Part shown: piece by piece, positions 33,201 to 46,884 of the stretch
How positions within the stretch are numbered: position 1 is the stretch's first letter
Layout: every line of letters starts with the position of its first letter
From: Whitmania pigra
Lineage: Eukaryota > Annelida > Clitellata > Hirudinida > Haemopidae
Direction of reading: 5' to 3'
DNA: 64,000 nucleotides
NCBI GenBank assembly: GCA_021613335.1
Contig: JAJTWR010000053.1
Coordinates: forward strand, 262,001-326,000
The notes under the pieces: generated by a model
What the model was told of the DNA's origin: nothing
Seen by the model: only the letters and a program-made list of their open reading frames with translations
Databases searched by the model: none
Program-made: the position numbers and the translations under genes

Positions 33201-34184
33201 AAATTACCTCTTACTCATCCTACTAATTGCCTACTACAACTATTATCATCATCATGTTATTCATGGCAACAGTTTTTTTCTTCAATGCCCCTAATTTCAA
33301 TCAAACAAGTGGGTCAAGTTGCCGAACTCCACCAATAGCGTTAAGTGTAAAAAAGGTCGCGGATTTGATAACCCCCGAGAGCATTTGCGCTTGCCCGGGT
33401 TTTATGAAGACATTAAAATTTTACAGTCGATGCCACCAATGCAATTAGGGGAACTAGCACTATCGTCGCAAGTTTGTCAACATTTTCATCATCATCATCA
33501 TCGTCGTCATCAATTATCAATCATCATCATCATCATCATCATCATCGTCGTCGTCATCATCATCATCATCATTGTATCAACCTCGTCAGGGTTGTGCATG
33601 TTCTTCTCCAGAGGTTGGGTTTTTCCGGGATGGGTCGAGACACTCGACTTGCAGACTAAACAAATTAAACGTCGTAAAAGTTACCTAACAACTTATTACA
33701 AACCATTATTACATCATCACAATAATTTATCCTAATGACGTACCGACAGGGAAGCTGATGTTGCTCGTGGCTACCAATTCCCTGTTGAATCGGAAGTCGT
33801 TTGTGGTCAACTCCACGAACGAGGGAACGAAAAACTCCTCCCCTCCTATTTGCATATCGATGAATAATTAATGAGGCACAAAATCATTGTAAAAGTGATT
33901 AATTGCAAGTATTCATTAGGCAAACGGCAGGCGATTTGTTATCATTATCACATTATAATCAATTCAAATATCCTGCTACTTAAAATAACTACTTCATGAA
34001 TTCATTTACCACAAACACTGCCAAATGCAAGCAAGCACTTTGGTTACCCTGCCAGTAGAACATCGCAAGCCATTGACACATTCAGCAATAAAGCATCAGT
34101 ATTAACATTGAAGTATTAATTGCTTAATTTGTGGTTAGGACAATATAATTATATTTACAACCCTAAAACAACAACATCAACAAC

Positions 34185-34220
<36 letters not shown>

Positions 34221-34237
34221 CAATAATAATAATAAAC

Positions 34238-34273
<36 letters not shown>

Positions 34274-37200
34274 CAATAATAATATAAAAAATATCCTCAT
34301 CTTTTTTGGTGCACAAATGGCAGGCAGCACGTGCAACGCTTAAAAATGTGACTCAGGGTCAAATTGATGACGTGTGAAAAGCCGACCAAATTAAAGGTTA
34401 CATTAATGAGGATCATAACGAAAATAATAACAATAATAATAATAATAAATATTGTATTATATTAAAAATGACTTATGTAACAATATTCAAATCAATAATA
34501 ACAAAGATTACAACCGTAACAACAACATTAAAAATAATAATAATAATAATAATAAAAATAGCAACATTAACAGTAAATACAGTGTCTTTATTATTATTGT
34601 ATGTATTACAGAGTAATTATTATTATTAACAACAAAACCAACAATAACAATATTAGACAAAGAATAATAACAACCAGAATACAATTTAATAATATTGTAA
34701 CATAATTTAATAAAATAACAACAACAACAACATTAACAACAATGAACAATATTATTATTAACAACAACATTAACAACAACAACAATATTAATAACAACAA
34801 CAACATTAACAACAACAACAACAACAACAACAATATTAATAATAACAACAACATTAACAACAACAACAACATTAACAACAACAACAATATTAATAACAAC
34901 AACAACATTAACAACAACAACATTAACAACAACAACGTTAACAACAATGAACAATATTATTATTAACAACAACATTAACAACAAAGAACAATATTAATAA
35001 CAACAACAACATTAACAACAACAACGTTAACAACAAAGAACAATATTAATAACAACAACAACATTAACAACAACATTAACAACAACAACAACATTAACAA
35101 CAAAGAACAATATTAATAACAACAACCATCCAGCAGGTTGCATTGCTGTGCAAACTGATACTGAATATTCCTGTTGAGGAGGCTGACCATTCTGTCCAGA
35201 GGATCGATGACCTTCACCTCGGGGTGTCGGAGCACGTACTCCTGCAATCATTGGTCGATCATGGATTAGTTTATTAATTGATGAATACATTAATCGATTG
35301 ATTAATAATTGATTAGCATATTTACTGATGATTACATTAATTGATCACCATATTGAAAAAAGAAACCTAATTAACTGTGAAACTTCAATATTTTCAATGA
35401 CATGTCATTTTAGAGAATGTTATGTAAGTATTTGTTAAATTTCATTATAATAATTATTTATTTTTAGTTAGTCACACGGTTAGTTAAAGTCAATTCACAT
35501 CAATCACAAAATGGCTTGAAAGTGCATTAATTATATCTGTTGTTGTTGTTGATTCGTGAATTAGCACTGAGTTAATTACCAGTCATAATTATGAGTAACA
35601 CTGCCCAATGTAATTGTAATCATCATCTCATCGATATCATCATCACCATCATCAACTTAAGAATCATCACTATCATCCTCATCATCATCAACATAAAAAT
35701 CATAATCACCAATAGCATTAACATCATTGTTATCATCATTACCAACTTAAGAAACATCATCATCATCTGTAACATCAGAAGCATTTTTAAGGGTCAAAGT
35801 CCACAAAATTGTTGCAGAATGCCACACTGATTGACCTGTTCTCCATAAATAAAAACATGTTTACAGTAGCACGTTCTTCCTCATTTTCACATGAAGACCA
35901 TCTAGATGCGCATTTGACACCTTCTAATTTATATAACAATTTCTTATTAATCACTTATTATGTTACGATATTATATTATATAACATGTCATATTAATTAC
36001 ATGTAAATATTAATACATGTAAATATTAATACATGTAAATATTAATACATGTAAATATTAATTACATGTAAATATTAATACATGTAAATATTAATACATG
36101 TAAATATTAATTACATGTAAATATTAATACATGTAAATATTAATTACATGTAAATGTTATCATCATCAAGCGAATAAGAGTGGTTAAGTCATCAAGTTCA
36201 TGCTTGTTGTAGCAAGTCAAAAAAGTACATTAAAGAAATCTTTTATCATCAATATCACCTTCACCATCATCATCATCATCACCGTCATCGTCATCATTGT
36301 TGCCAAAAGTAAGATCATGACAGTTTGTCTTTTTAATGACATGTTGTGAGCATTTCTTATCAACATTGGAATATTGTTGTAAACAATTAATGATGACGAC
36401 ATTCGTGAATGTTATTTAATTAAACATTATCAACAACAACAATAATAACAATAATGCAAAGAGTAATCAACTGAGTAAACGAACAACTCCGAGTAAACAC
36501 AGTGCCAATGTGAAGCACTTGCTTATTCTTCGCAGAAAAATTCCTCTTGTGAAAGGGGCTGGTGATTGAAAAGATGGTGATTCATAACAATCAATATCAA
36601 CTGTTGAGTGGCACATCAGTGACAGCTATTTGATTTACAAAGACCTCGAGACATTCAATACAAAAGAAATGCTTGACTTAAGAGATCCATCGGTTCACTT
36701 GACAATTCAATCAAAATAACGTGGTGTTAAAAAAAATTCTCTAACAAGGGCAGGTGACCTCGGCTGTTTCCGTAGGGATGTTTCGAACCATTGAGAGTTT
36801 GAAACCGTCAATTTGATTATGTTATAGAGTTATATTACGAGCCAACCATATTAGATGATGTTCAGTGTTGTTCAGTGAAAGAACGTTCCAAGAATTTCGG
36901 AGTAACATTCAGATGACGGGGAAGAAACCTTAGCCTCGTGGCATCCTTTTATGACTTCTACCAGTGGGACATTGACTTTATCAAGACATAATGTGTAGTA
37001 TAATTAGTAACAATATTAAGTTGTTAACCAGTCATTATCAAAAAATCATATCAGTTGTAGTACAAGACGACGATGATGATTATTAGTATTGAAGAATCAG
37101 AGTGCTTATTTACTCTTTAACTTATAATTCCTCGTAACAATTACAACAAGTCAAATAATAATTACTAATAATTAATAGTAATGTAATAACTTTAATAACT

Positions 37201-40200
37201 ATTATGAAAAAAGAAAAAAATAATTTAAAAAAATAATGAAAATAACAAAAACTAAATAAATTAGGCAAGTATGGAAATGTCGACTCTCAGAAGACTGACC
37301 CGTGCCAATCCACGTGCATTTGTTTTCATGTTTTCATGTATGGTAAAAAAAATTTAAAAACACAATAATAGCAACAACTACAACAACAGCAAAAACAACA
37401 ATTACAATAATGCTCCTGATGTGAGCATCAAAATAGAAAGCACTAAACCTTCTCATCGTGACTCACAGGAACCTGTCGTGATCAACTTACAAATGATTAT
37501 GCTGGAATGATCAAGAACACAATGGAAATACTAGTGTCGATGATGATGATGATGATGATGGTGGTGAAGAAATGATGATTATGTTGTTGAATTACACTGC
37601 AAGATGGGCAGACAGAAGAATAACTGCAGCAACTACTCTCACAACAATAGCCAATTGTCAACAACTCTACAATAAGGCAGAAACATTTTTAGACAAATTT
37701 ATCTGCAGAATCCACTGCACGCCATTCCAGGCTTTTTATTTATTTAATTAATTATTTTTATTTTATGTTTTTTAGAGAAAATAGTTTCAGGATTTTCTGA
37801 TCTCCTACATTAGGTCCCATATTTTGCATTCCAACGATTCAGAGTTAAGACGTCTGCTTTTCAAGAGTTCTTCGAGAGTCTTCCATCTTCGGAAATGCTT
37901 TCCAGCATTCCAGGATGTTTCGGCTGAAGGCTATTTTCGTTCCAGCATCTTGTTTTGTCAATTCATTGAGAAATATTCACAAATACGAAATATTTACATA
38001 TTTAATTAAATCAAATACTCGCTGAAATATTCACATATATAAAATATTCACACAATATTTTGATACATAAAATAAATGAAAAAATAAACAACTAATGCTG
38101 AAGATAGCGACAACAAGTCAATGTATCGATGTTACAATTATGGCAAAATGTCACAATAAACCAAAGAAGGCAAAAGAACTTAAACTTGAATGAATCTCTA
38201 GCAGCGCTGGACAATTGCCAGTTGTATGGATTCGTTGTCCATCCGATAAATTTAACACCCCATCAGAACTGATTCCTAACCACGAAAGCAAAAGCAATTA
38301 CTTTCTTAATTTGTATTGTCAATCCTTATTCATTTCCTCGGACTCAGCCTTAGCAACAGCCTGGCCGTGACTGATATTGCTAAGTAATTGGTGCATCATC
38401 ATCGTCGTCATCATCATCATCGTCGTCATCATCATTGCTCGACTTTAGTAAAGTCAGATTCATGCAAATGCAATTGTTTTGCTAAGCAGCATTCCTGTTT
38501 CCATTCAATATCACTGCAGTGATCAATATTGCATTCTTGTAGTTAATCTTTTGCTTTGTGCAATAAGAAGAGTCTGATTCTTCAATAATAATCATCATCA
38601 TCGTCGTCGTCGTCATTATCATCATCATCATCATCGTCATCATCATCATCATCATCACCGTCATCATCATCATCGTCGTCGTCGTCGTCATCATCACTTC
38701 TAAAATTGTGAGACATTCTCTGGGCATGCATTACCACCACAATACCACAGATAAGGTAATAAGATTATCACATCTGCTAACAAATAATTGTTTAAATATT
38801 AGAATAAGATAATAATAATAATAATAATAATTATGATGATGATAATGTTGACAGTGATGATAATGATGACAATGATGATGATAGTAAGAATATTTCTTTA
38901 CTAATGAAGCCCTTATTGAAAATAAAAGCTTCTGAAATGAAGTGATGCATAAAAACATGCATAATAATAATATAAAATATTATAGATAATAATTATATAA
39001 AATATTATAGATAATTAAGATATTGAGAAGAAATTATTCCAACAAATTATAGTCAATGCAAAAGTACAAACTTGTCGTGAAAATCATTTTTAAAAATAAA
39101 ACGTCATCCATGTCAACAACCTCATTCAAATCTTCTGCTTTGAATTTGAAGAGGACATATTGAGACAACAATTTGTCTCGCCTGTTGAAGGCTCAAAATT
39201 GTTTGCAGAACATTTGTTTGTGTTTGTCTGAGTTTACATCCGGTCACCCATCTGAGCAATATTACCATCATTATTGTTGTTATGTTCATCGTCATTATTA
39301 TTATTATTATTACCATCATTACTGACAGGTCATTGGGAAAAAAATTAAGAGTAGTCAAGGTATATAATAATGATGGTGATGACGATGACGATGAACATGT
39401 CGATGAATGCAATGTTTTGGTGGGGTAACACCTCAAGACCAAGTTGTTTGAGCCCATTTGTTTATCTGCTTGTCATTCATTCAAAGAAGTTTTATAACAA
39501 AAATCCAAGGACCGAAGACGACAACTTTTTCGTTCAACAGTCCTTTCATTCACTCGCTCAGTAAATCTTCCATTAATTCGTCCGTCCATGCATCCGTTGG
39601 TGAATCCACAGAATCGATAGCAGATCATGAAATGAATGAACGACAAGACAAAACAACACCTAACCTGGAATGTTTCCAGTCGTTTCGTGGTCTTGACGTC
39701 AGAAATGTTGTTGACCAAGTCGGAAACCTTGTGCAGGATCAGATGAAAGGGTCCCTGAGCCTCCAAATCCTCGTCAAGATTCAGCTAAGGAAAAAACAAA
39801 AACTGATCGATTCTGCAATTTAGTTTCATATTTCTATTTAAGTTATTATTAGCTCCATTAAAATGTCTTGTTTATAAATTTAACAATCTTTTAATTTGAA
39901 TCACTTTGTGAGGTATGTGATATCAAATTGGTTAAATTGGAATTTCAGATTTTTCAGAAATTCAGATTGTATGAAATTTTTATGAGTTTGTTAGTGATGG
40001 TTCATAAACTTGTGAAATTAGCCAAAAGGAATCGCTGGCACTCACCTTTATCAGTTGAATGTTCTTTGAACTACAAATTGCAAGATAGATTTATTCAGAA
40101 AATAAAAACATGAAATAGCACATTAGTTTTAGCATACTCATAAAGCAAAACAAAATAACAATCCTTTCATGAAACTCTCAAAGAAAATTAAAATCTTACA

Positions 40201-40300
40201 TGCAGAGCAATTCAAACAGACTGAAATTGAGTCTTTTGTATTTTCTGTCTGTGATCCAGTATCCAACTCGCCTTTTGGAAGAATGATATAATTTTTCCAT
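29778..40300 (-). CDS. ITPK1: inositol-tetrakisphosphate 1-kinase
   Basis: Ten exons on the - strand: 40300-40200, 40070-40046 (25-base microexon), 39784-39665, 35241-35127, 33845-33744, 33655-33582, 31412-31250, 30776-30709, 30508-30337 and 30007-29778. All phases close, giving about 389 residues. Family-like segments in order: KRRVGYWITDRKYKRLNF, EAQGPFHLILHKVSD, HPEVKVIDPLDRM, PSFVELT, VVCKSS, KPPCVVQSFVNHNARLYKVF, RPSIKNF, RETIFFKSSDISK, FGVDVIIENSTGRYGVIDLN. The ATP-grasp metal ligands expected from the family are present (Asp in FGVD; Asp and Asn in IDLN). It phosphorylates inositol tri- and tetrakisphosphates using ATP, in the cytosol, towards higher inositol phosphates. The C-terminal ~40 residues are a Ser-rich tail. 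Introns are packed with AAT, AAC and ATC microsatellites. Confidence 0.95.
33483..33575. repeat. (ATC)n microsatellite in ITPK1 intron
   Basis: ATC/GTC repeats begin right at the donor side of the 33655-33582 exon and extend through the following intron. Some reading frames run on into them, which falsely lengthens the exon. Confidence 0.85.
34184..34272. repeat. (AAT)n microsatellite in ITPK1 intron
   Basis: AATAAT repeat with AAAC interruptions. Confidence 0.9.
34715..35124. repeat. compound AAC/ATTAAC repeat in ITPK1 intron
   Basis: About 400 bases of AAC triplets interrupted by ATT. Longer units of ~55-60 bases recur, with an AACAATATTATTATTAAC-type core near 34741 and 34949. It abuts the donor site of the 35241-35127 exon. 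Confidence 0.9.
35996..36152. repeat. minisatellite, 16-17 bp palindromic unit
   Basis: About nine tandem copies of TACATGTAAATATTAA, with or without an extra T. Each unit contains the palindrome TACATGTA. It lies in an ITPK1 intron. Confidence 0.9.
38584..38697. repeat. (ATC/GTC)n microsatellite in ITPK1 intron
   Basis: Mixed ATC and GTC triplets. A similar shorter block lies at 38396-38440. Confidence 0.9.
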
Positions 40301-43300
40301 CTCAGTTCTATTTCTGAGGCAAGACACTAGCATTTACGAACCCTAAAATGCAAAAGTAAGCAATATTTAATTTACATCTGCCATAGAACCGCTCAGCAAG
40401 CAAACTTAAACAGAGCCGGTTGAATTGTTTACGTTTTATTGAATGATAGAGTTAAATATGAAACTGATTAAATTCGTGCTAATACACGCATTCGAACGTT
40501 TGCAAGCAATCGCAATATTATAACTTTTACTTTTTAATTGAGCAGAAACTCTTTTATAAAAGGTTAGAGAAAAACCAATAATTAATTAAATTCTGTTTTA
40601 TTTTAACTCAAAGTTATCGTTGACAAAATTTTCAAAGAGCGGGTTTATCGCAAATTTGGCATTCGAATCTTTGAAATATCTCCAGGTCCCCTTCTTAAGT
40701 TGAACATGTAGTTAGGGCGGTGAGGATGTGGCTTTGGGTGGCTTGCATCATATCAAGCAATTTCGTTTGTTTATACCGTCAATGGCCCACTTGAAAATTT
40801 GCTTCGGACGTTTACCTTTTTTTTTAAGGATCATCATGTCATTCTCGATCCAGTAAATTATTATCGCGGAATTGATACATTTGAAATGAATAATCCATAA
40901 AAAGAATCGTCATTTTACCTTCCAGTTGACTTTACAATATCGAATTTCGAAATAGTCGATTTTTTGTTTTTAAGCTTTTGTTAAACCAAATTGTAATTGC
41001 AAAGTAATTTTACTTTTGGAATTTTTAGAATTTGGAAAAGGTATTTTCCTTCCCTTGAAAGACAAATGAAGCTACATCCAATGATGTAACTAGGTGGCGA
41101 CGTGGCGACGAATCGATAACTACTTTAGGCGGGGGAGGTGGGCATCAAATTATAAGAAAGGTTATCAAATTAATAAGTTTACGAGGTGCGCATTATTATC
41201 AGTTTCGCCTCTGCAACCAGTTATAAGCGAATGGCTGCTATCTAATTGCGAGCAAAATGTAAGAGATGAAATAGTTTATTGTGGATGTTTACCATTGAGC
41301 AATTGTGACGCATCGAACATGTATCCAGATTATTGTTAGAGTCCCAAGTACAAGTGGTTTTAGTTAATAATTTTATTAGGCGGGAATGAATGCAGGATGT
41401 TCTTGATAGGCAAAGGTACCTTTTGAAATTGCGTCACACTCGATAAGTAGATCATAATATTGAAATAAGTGAGGTTGTACTTCGTGGTAAAATGATTAGT
41501 AGTTTAACTTATTACATTCATTAATATTTATTAATGTTTTTTTTTACTGCAGTAATGGATTGCACAGACGTAGCCTGTCATTTTGCCCCTTGACATTAAG
41601 TTAAAATCATTAAAATTTATAAATAATGTACTGATCATAATGTAACTCCAGTAAGTTAGAAAATCTTCCGACATCGATAAAGATTGCATGTTATAATTTT
41701 AGATAATTAATTTATTAACGTATTTGCCTTCTACAATTAACTCTTCCCAATTTTAATGCTTCAAGCGAAAGATGTCATTAGATGCTTGATATTTGAGATT
41801 TCCCATAAATTACTAAATCACTGATATATTATCGCCACAACTTGACAGACTGTATGATATCTTTGGAACCTACCATATAAACACGCATGTTCTAGAAATG
41901 ATTTATTATCGCTGTTGATTCAAATTTATTTATTATTTTATTTGTCCCGAATAAATTGTTATTATAATCACAATTACTATAGCTCAGGCTCCCGAAACTT
42001 GCCAGCAGACACTTAAATAATGGCAAAAGACTATAGTCTTTAACATAGACGAAGTTAGCAGACAATCAAATTTATTTTCTAATGCGAAATTTCAAATTAT
42101 AATATTTTAAAACTAGGTTTTTAATGCTTTTCAAAATTTAACATGCTGGCTGAATTACTTTAATTTTATACAAGTAAGTTAACAGATACTGTTCAATAAG
42201 TTGTCAAATTCTCTTGTATTTCAGAAAAATTGCCGATAAGTTTACAATGAATTAATTTTATAATTAATTTATATCAATGAGAAATTTAAAAATCTGAAAA
42301 GTTTGATTTTAAGAAGAATGTTTGGTGATTATTTTGGCGTAATTTTCTTTAACAATAGGATTTTCACCCTGCTAGCCTCTTACATTTCCGTTTAAGTTTA
42401 CCAAGCATTTAATATATTTGAGCTATATATTAATAGCTAATATTATATTATGCTAATGTATTAATTATGAAATACTAAGTTAAAGTATTTTGAAAGTAAA
42501 ACGCTGATAAAAAGTTAAAATTCTTAGTGATTAAAAATTCCTAGATTATGAATTTAATTTAAACAATGGGCAAGACCAGCTGTTAAATCGGAAAATTTTG
42601 ACTGATGTTTAATAATACTTAACTCAATTCAATTATAAGATGAAAATTGCATTATTTTAACAAATCATCCTTCTTTATCGCGGATGAAAAGTTATTTGGT
42701 CAGTTTACGTAATTTCCGAAAATATGTTGGTTCTGCAGTGACAGAATTGACACATTTCGGCTACTATTCAGGTTCTAATAAAAAACTAACTTCTATTTTA
42801 ATTAGAGACCAACTAATCTGGACTCCAGTTTCGGTTTCGAAAGTTGTCATTCTGTCAGTTTCAGACGAAATTGATTTGAATTTTTGAGCAAAACAGAAAA
42901 TAATGCTTTTGTTTTTGTAGTTAAGTTGATCGAGTTCACATTGTACATAAATGCAGCGTGGGTCGGCAAACTCCGGCCATGAAATTCTGACCGGTTTCAA
43001 GAGTGAAGAATTAGTGTCAAAGAAACTAATAGTTAAATATAAAAAATTTAAAATTGAAACATTATGCAGCTACAATATTTGCAATATTTGCAAATTTGTA
43101 AATTTTTGTAATTAAAACATTCCAAGCACCTAACACGATGTTGTGACCTGTATAAACATTATTATTCCAATAAATTGAAAGCCTTAAGTACGTCTTTATT
43201 TTAACTGTCTCATTTAGAAGTGAGTAGATATATTAATATATAGTAGATATTCAAACAACATTCTTCAGTTTATCAAAGGGAATGACTTATAATTTTTTTT

Positions 43301-44586
43301 TTAAATTATTTTTGTTTAGAAAAACAGTATATTTTCGATTCTGCTTTATTAATCTGCTAATGATGAAATAATAATGTTTGAATCCTACAAGTCACAACAC
43401 TAAGTTAGGCGCTTTGTGGACAGATTGGTGAATGAATTTAGATGATATAATCAGCTTATGGCGCTCTACTAATACAAATATTATTATTGTATATTATTTA
43501 TTGTTATTATTATTATATAATATTATTGTAATGTTAGCAACAGTTGACGAATCATTCACCGTTAACTTCTTTAAATTTCCTTCTTGCTTTGTTGGAATCG
43601 TTTCAATTCATTACCCATTACCAAGACAATTCTATTTAATTGCCTCAACCTTCTCAATCATTTTAAATCTATTACCTCAACACATTAGTCCCAGTTATCT
43701 CATCTGCCTCCCCCGAGTATTTACATCTAGCACATTTGTTGAGTTAGTCTAGTTACAGTAATGACAATTAAATTCAGGTACAATTTTGATATATTGCTTC
43801 AAAACGGATTTGGAATGGTTGGCCAAATAATCACAAACCAGGATTGGCCGTGAACATATCTTTGAACATGTTGTGCTTAATTGTCCAAAGAACGCAGAGC
43901 AGTGTGATTGGGAATAGGCATGCATTGGGAATGTTACAAAGATGTCGCATATTCTTAACTCCTCTTAAATCCACTACCGACAGCAACCTACACAATGTGA
44001 ATAAACTGTTTCTGAACTGATATTCGCTTGCGTGAACTTAATTACTAATCTGACTAATTACTGAATACGGATTATATCTTACAGTAAATGAATTTTCGAT
44101 GGTTTTCTGTTGCCTAATTGTTTCAAGACATAGTTTTTAAAACTTGCGCTTGGTATACATATATTCTACTTCCATTTCGGCCGAAATAAAAAAATATCAT
44201 ATTCATTAAGCGATAAGCGATTTTGGTATCATTTTCAAATTCAGGATCCAAAAATATATAAGAACCACACAAAATAAAGCAAAGTTTTTCATCACAGGCT
44301 TAATTAGTATCGCACCTATGATTGAAACATTTGTATAATCATGATGTTAGCTAAGACTGAAACATTGGTATCATCATGATGTTAGATAAGAGACCGTTCA
44401 AGTAAATAACCAATACGAATGCATATTAGTCGTACGGACTCCATTCACTTTTGGATTACAATGTGCGCCCATGCAACTGTTTCCAATATGCGAATACTCC
44501 GGCATACTGGATTTGAAAGTATGAATAATGCTGTACGGTGGCAATGATGCAGACGGATGATGGCAAAAATATGTTAATGAGGATGG
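40301..44586. other. intergenic between ITPK1 and SPRING1
   Basis: AT-rich DNA with no supported exon. A segment at about 42300-42420 resembles sequence at 50510-50850 (TGATTATTTTGG followed by CCTGCTAGCCT), so a dispersed repeat is present. The far left must contain the ITPK1 promoter, but no TATA box stands out. Confidence 0.4.
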
Positions 44587-46172
44587 TCAGTTGAATCTGA
44601 TCGGGGGAACGTCACTTCCGTAGCAGTGCTTGAGATGCGGATCCCTGTAGGCATTTTCATGCTGGACGCTCTGACGGATGCAGTAAATAATAAATGTATA
44701 AAATAATCAAATTTGTTAGGATATTTACAGTTGCCAATATTAGGCCTGCAAAGCATTTTGGCAATAAAGGCACCTCTGATGTTATGCACACGGTGCTTTA
44801 TAAATAAATTATTATTGTTAAAGGGCAAACTAATAAAAGAAATTATAGAACAATGGCACAACCATCAAGGTAATGAATGATTGTGCTTGTAATGAAAGAA
44901 ACTAAATAACAAGCTATAACAGCAATTCTGTGAAGTATCAGTTATAAATACATCATCAGATAATTATTATTGAATATACTTCTTCCTGATTAAATGCTTA
45001 ACAAGTCATCAAACTTTGTCCAGAGTTTACAAAATCCCTAATATATTAGTGATGCAAATCAAAATACTACACCTATGATTCATTGGCACCAGCTTAACCA
45101 ATAATTAATAATCAGTAACTAATAAATAATAACTAATAATTAGTTAAACTTAGTGGTCAAAACCTGAGATGAAGTTCTACACTTGGCCAGGCAGACCTCG
45201 AAGACATTCGAAACGGAAGAGAAGAGGTGTGGAAAAGCACGACCCGACCTCAAAAAAGTCTTCTGCAGGTTGCTTCTCTGTGTCGGTTCAAAGGTCGCAG
45301 TGAATTAAAATGGATTACCAAAGTAAACACTAGCCTAGGTAAACACGAGTGATAACCGTAAAATGAATATAAATCATGCCCGGATTAATTAAAAACAAGC
45401 CTATGTTTCTTTTCTATCGAGCTACTACATCACACTTCAAAAGATTAAACTCAAACCAAATCATCCTAATAATAATGTAAATAATAATGCTAATAATAAC
45501 GATTATTAAACACAAACCAAATAATCACCCAAAACCCAACCAGCCCTCCACATCCATTACTTACGTCACCAATGACAAGCGAACAAAAATGTGTGCGACC
45601 ATCCACGTTCTCACCTTTTCGGGATGGAGACAACAGGACACGCAGTATTCGTAGATGGAACAGCAAGCGTTCACCTGACAACTTCTGCAGGAAAACCGAT
45701 GAGAGGCGAGCGGACAACATCCGTTGAGGTTGAGAGATTGACGCGAGCACACGAAACCTTCGAGTCGAAAGAGGGGTTTCGGTTTTTTTTTTGATTGATT
45801 CGTGGTTGGTTGAACTGATTGATGACTGAATGAATTCATGGATTGTTCTAGTATTTGTTATGAATGAATAAATTTATCACAAAGCAGGTTATGTGTAATG
45901 TTAATCAATGAAATGATTTGAAGTTAAATTTATTGCCAATGTTGATTCTTGAGTTAGCAACAATTCCAACTTAAATATTCAACAAAATTACTCCAAGTAC
46001 TACTAGTTTATCAAGTGCAAAAATCACCTTGTTCATCTACAATGAGCACCGATCCTTGAACAGAATTCTGACAACCAGTCTGTGACTTGGACATGTTCAT
46101 GTCAATTCTCCAGTCAATGGAATCCAATGACGGCACTGGACTGACTGCCACATCCCTTCTTTTCATGTCATA
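44587..46172 (-). CDS. SPRING1: SREBP regulating gene protein (SPRING1/C12orf49), N-terminus not found
   Basis: Four exons on the - strand join in phase: 46172-46028, 45757-45615, 45262-45164 and 44670-44587. They give about 157 residues. Segments match the vertebrate family: [73 protein letters not shown]. Family knowledge: a Golgi membrane glycoprotein with a Cys-rich lumenal domain that assists site-1 protease maturation and SREBP activation. The first exon, expected to hold the start codon and single membrane anchor, was not found upstream. It may lie beyond the 46.9-56.2 kb inverted-repeat region or be too diverged to see. The last exon is compact, with a stop 28 codons after its acceptor. 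Confidence 0.92.
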
Positions 46173-46880
46173 CTGGATGAATTTTTAATAAGGTCACTTG
46201 GCACTTCTAAGTTTGGACTACTGATAATTCATAAATATGCCAATAGTTGGTCCAAAATTGTTAGGCTTGATTGAAAGCTATTTAATTTATTATATGTGGT
46301 TCTAGATACGTTGGCGCCTCAATTAGCCTCAGCAATCAACAAACAACGAACTCACGTATCTGTATACGTTTGTGAAGAATGAAATTATACTACATATTAG
46401 CAAAAGAGCAAGAAATGTCTGATTTCTTAAAATATGAAGTCCTATCATGGTATAAATCGTCCCGCAAATGATTTTAATTGCGTTCTAAAGTTATCCGACA
46501 TTTGTTACAAAAATAATCAAGCAATTAAAATGCTGGAGTGTCATACTGGAGTAATCGCAGTTTAATATCTATATCGACATTCCTTAGTAAACAAAGGTAA
46601 ACCACGCCTCCCCTATTATAATAATAAATTATGTATATGTTGAAATAAAATAAAACAAATAATTTCAAAACAAAACGTTGTTTAATTCTTTACAAATTAG
46701 TAAAAATTTATAATATATGTATTTGGAATATCTGTCTCATTTAAGATAGTTACAAATAATGAATGTCGCTTTTGTTAAACATTCAAAATGCTATTACAAA
46801 ATTAAATTTAATATACTTTTAATCGTATATATAAATATTTTAATTTGACAAAATTGTCACAAAAGATTTACGCAAAAAAC
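46173..46880. other. upstream of SPRING1, no exon seen
   Basis: AT-rich. Expected to be intron or promoter of SPRING1. No Met plus hydrophobic-anchor exon was recognised here. Confidence 0.35.
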
Positions 46881-46884
46881 CTTA

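Noticed and set aside
41094..41339. 81-residue + strand frame with several Cys
   Set aside because: No family resemblance, start context or splice support; probably chance.
45490..45839. Full-length - strand frames around SPRING1 exon 2 as an intronless gene
   Set aside because: Only 45757-45615 matches the family; splice sites and phase explain the rest as intron.
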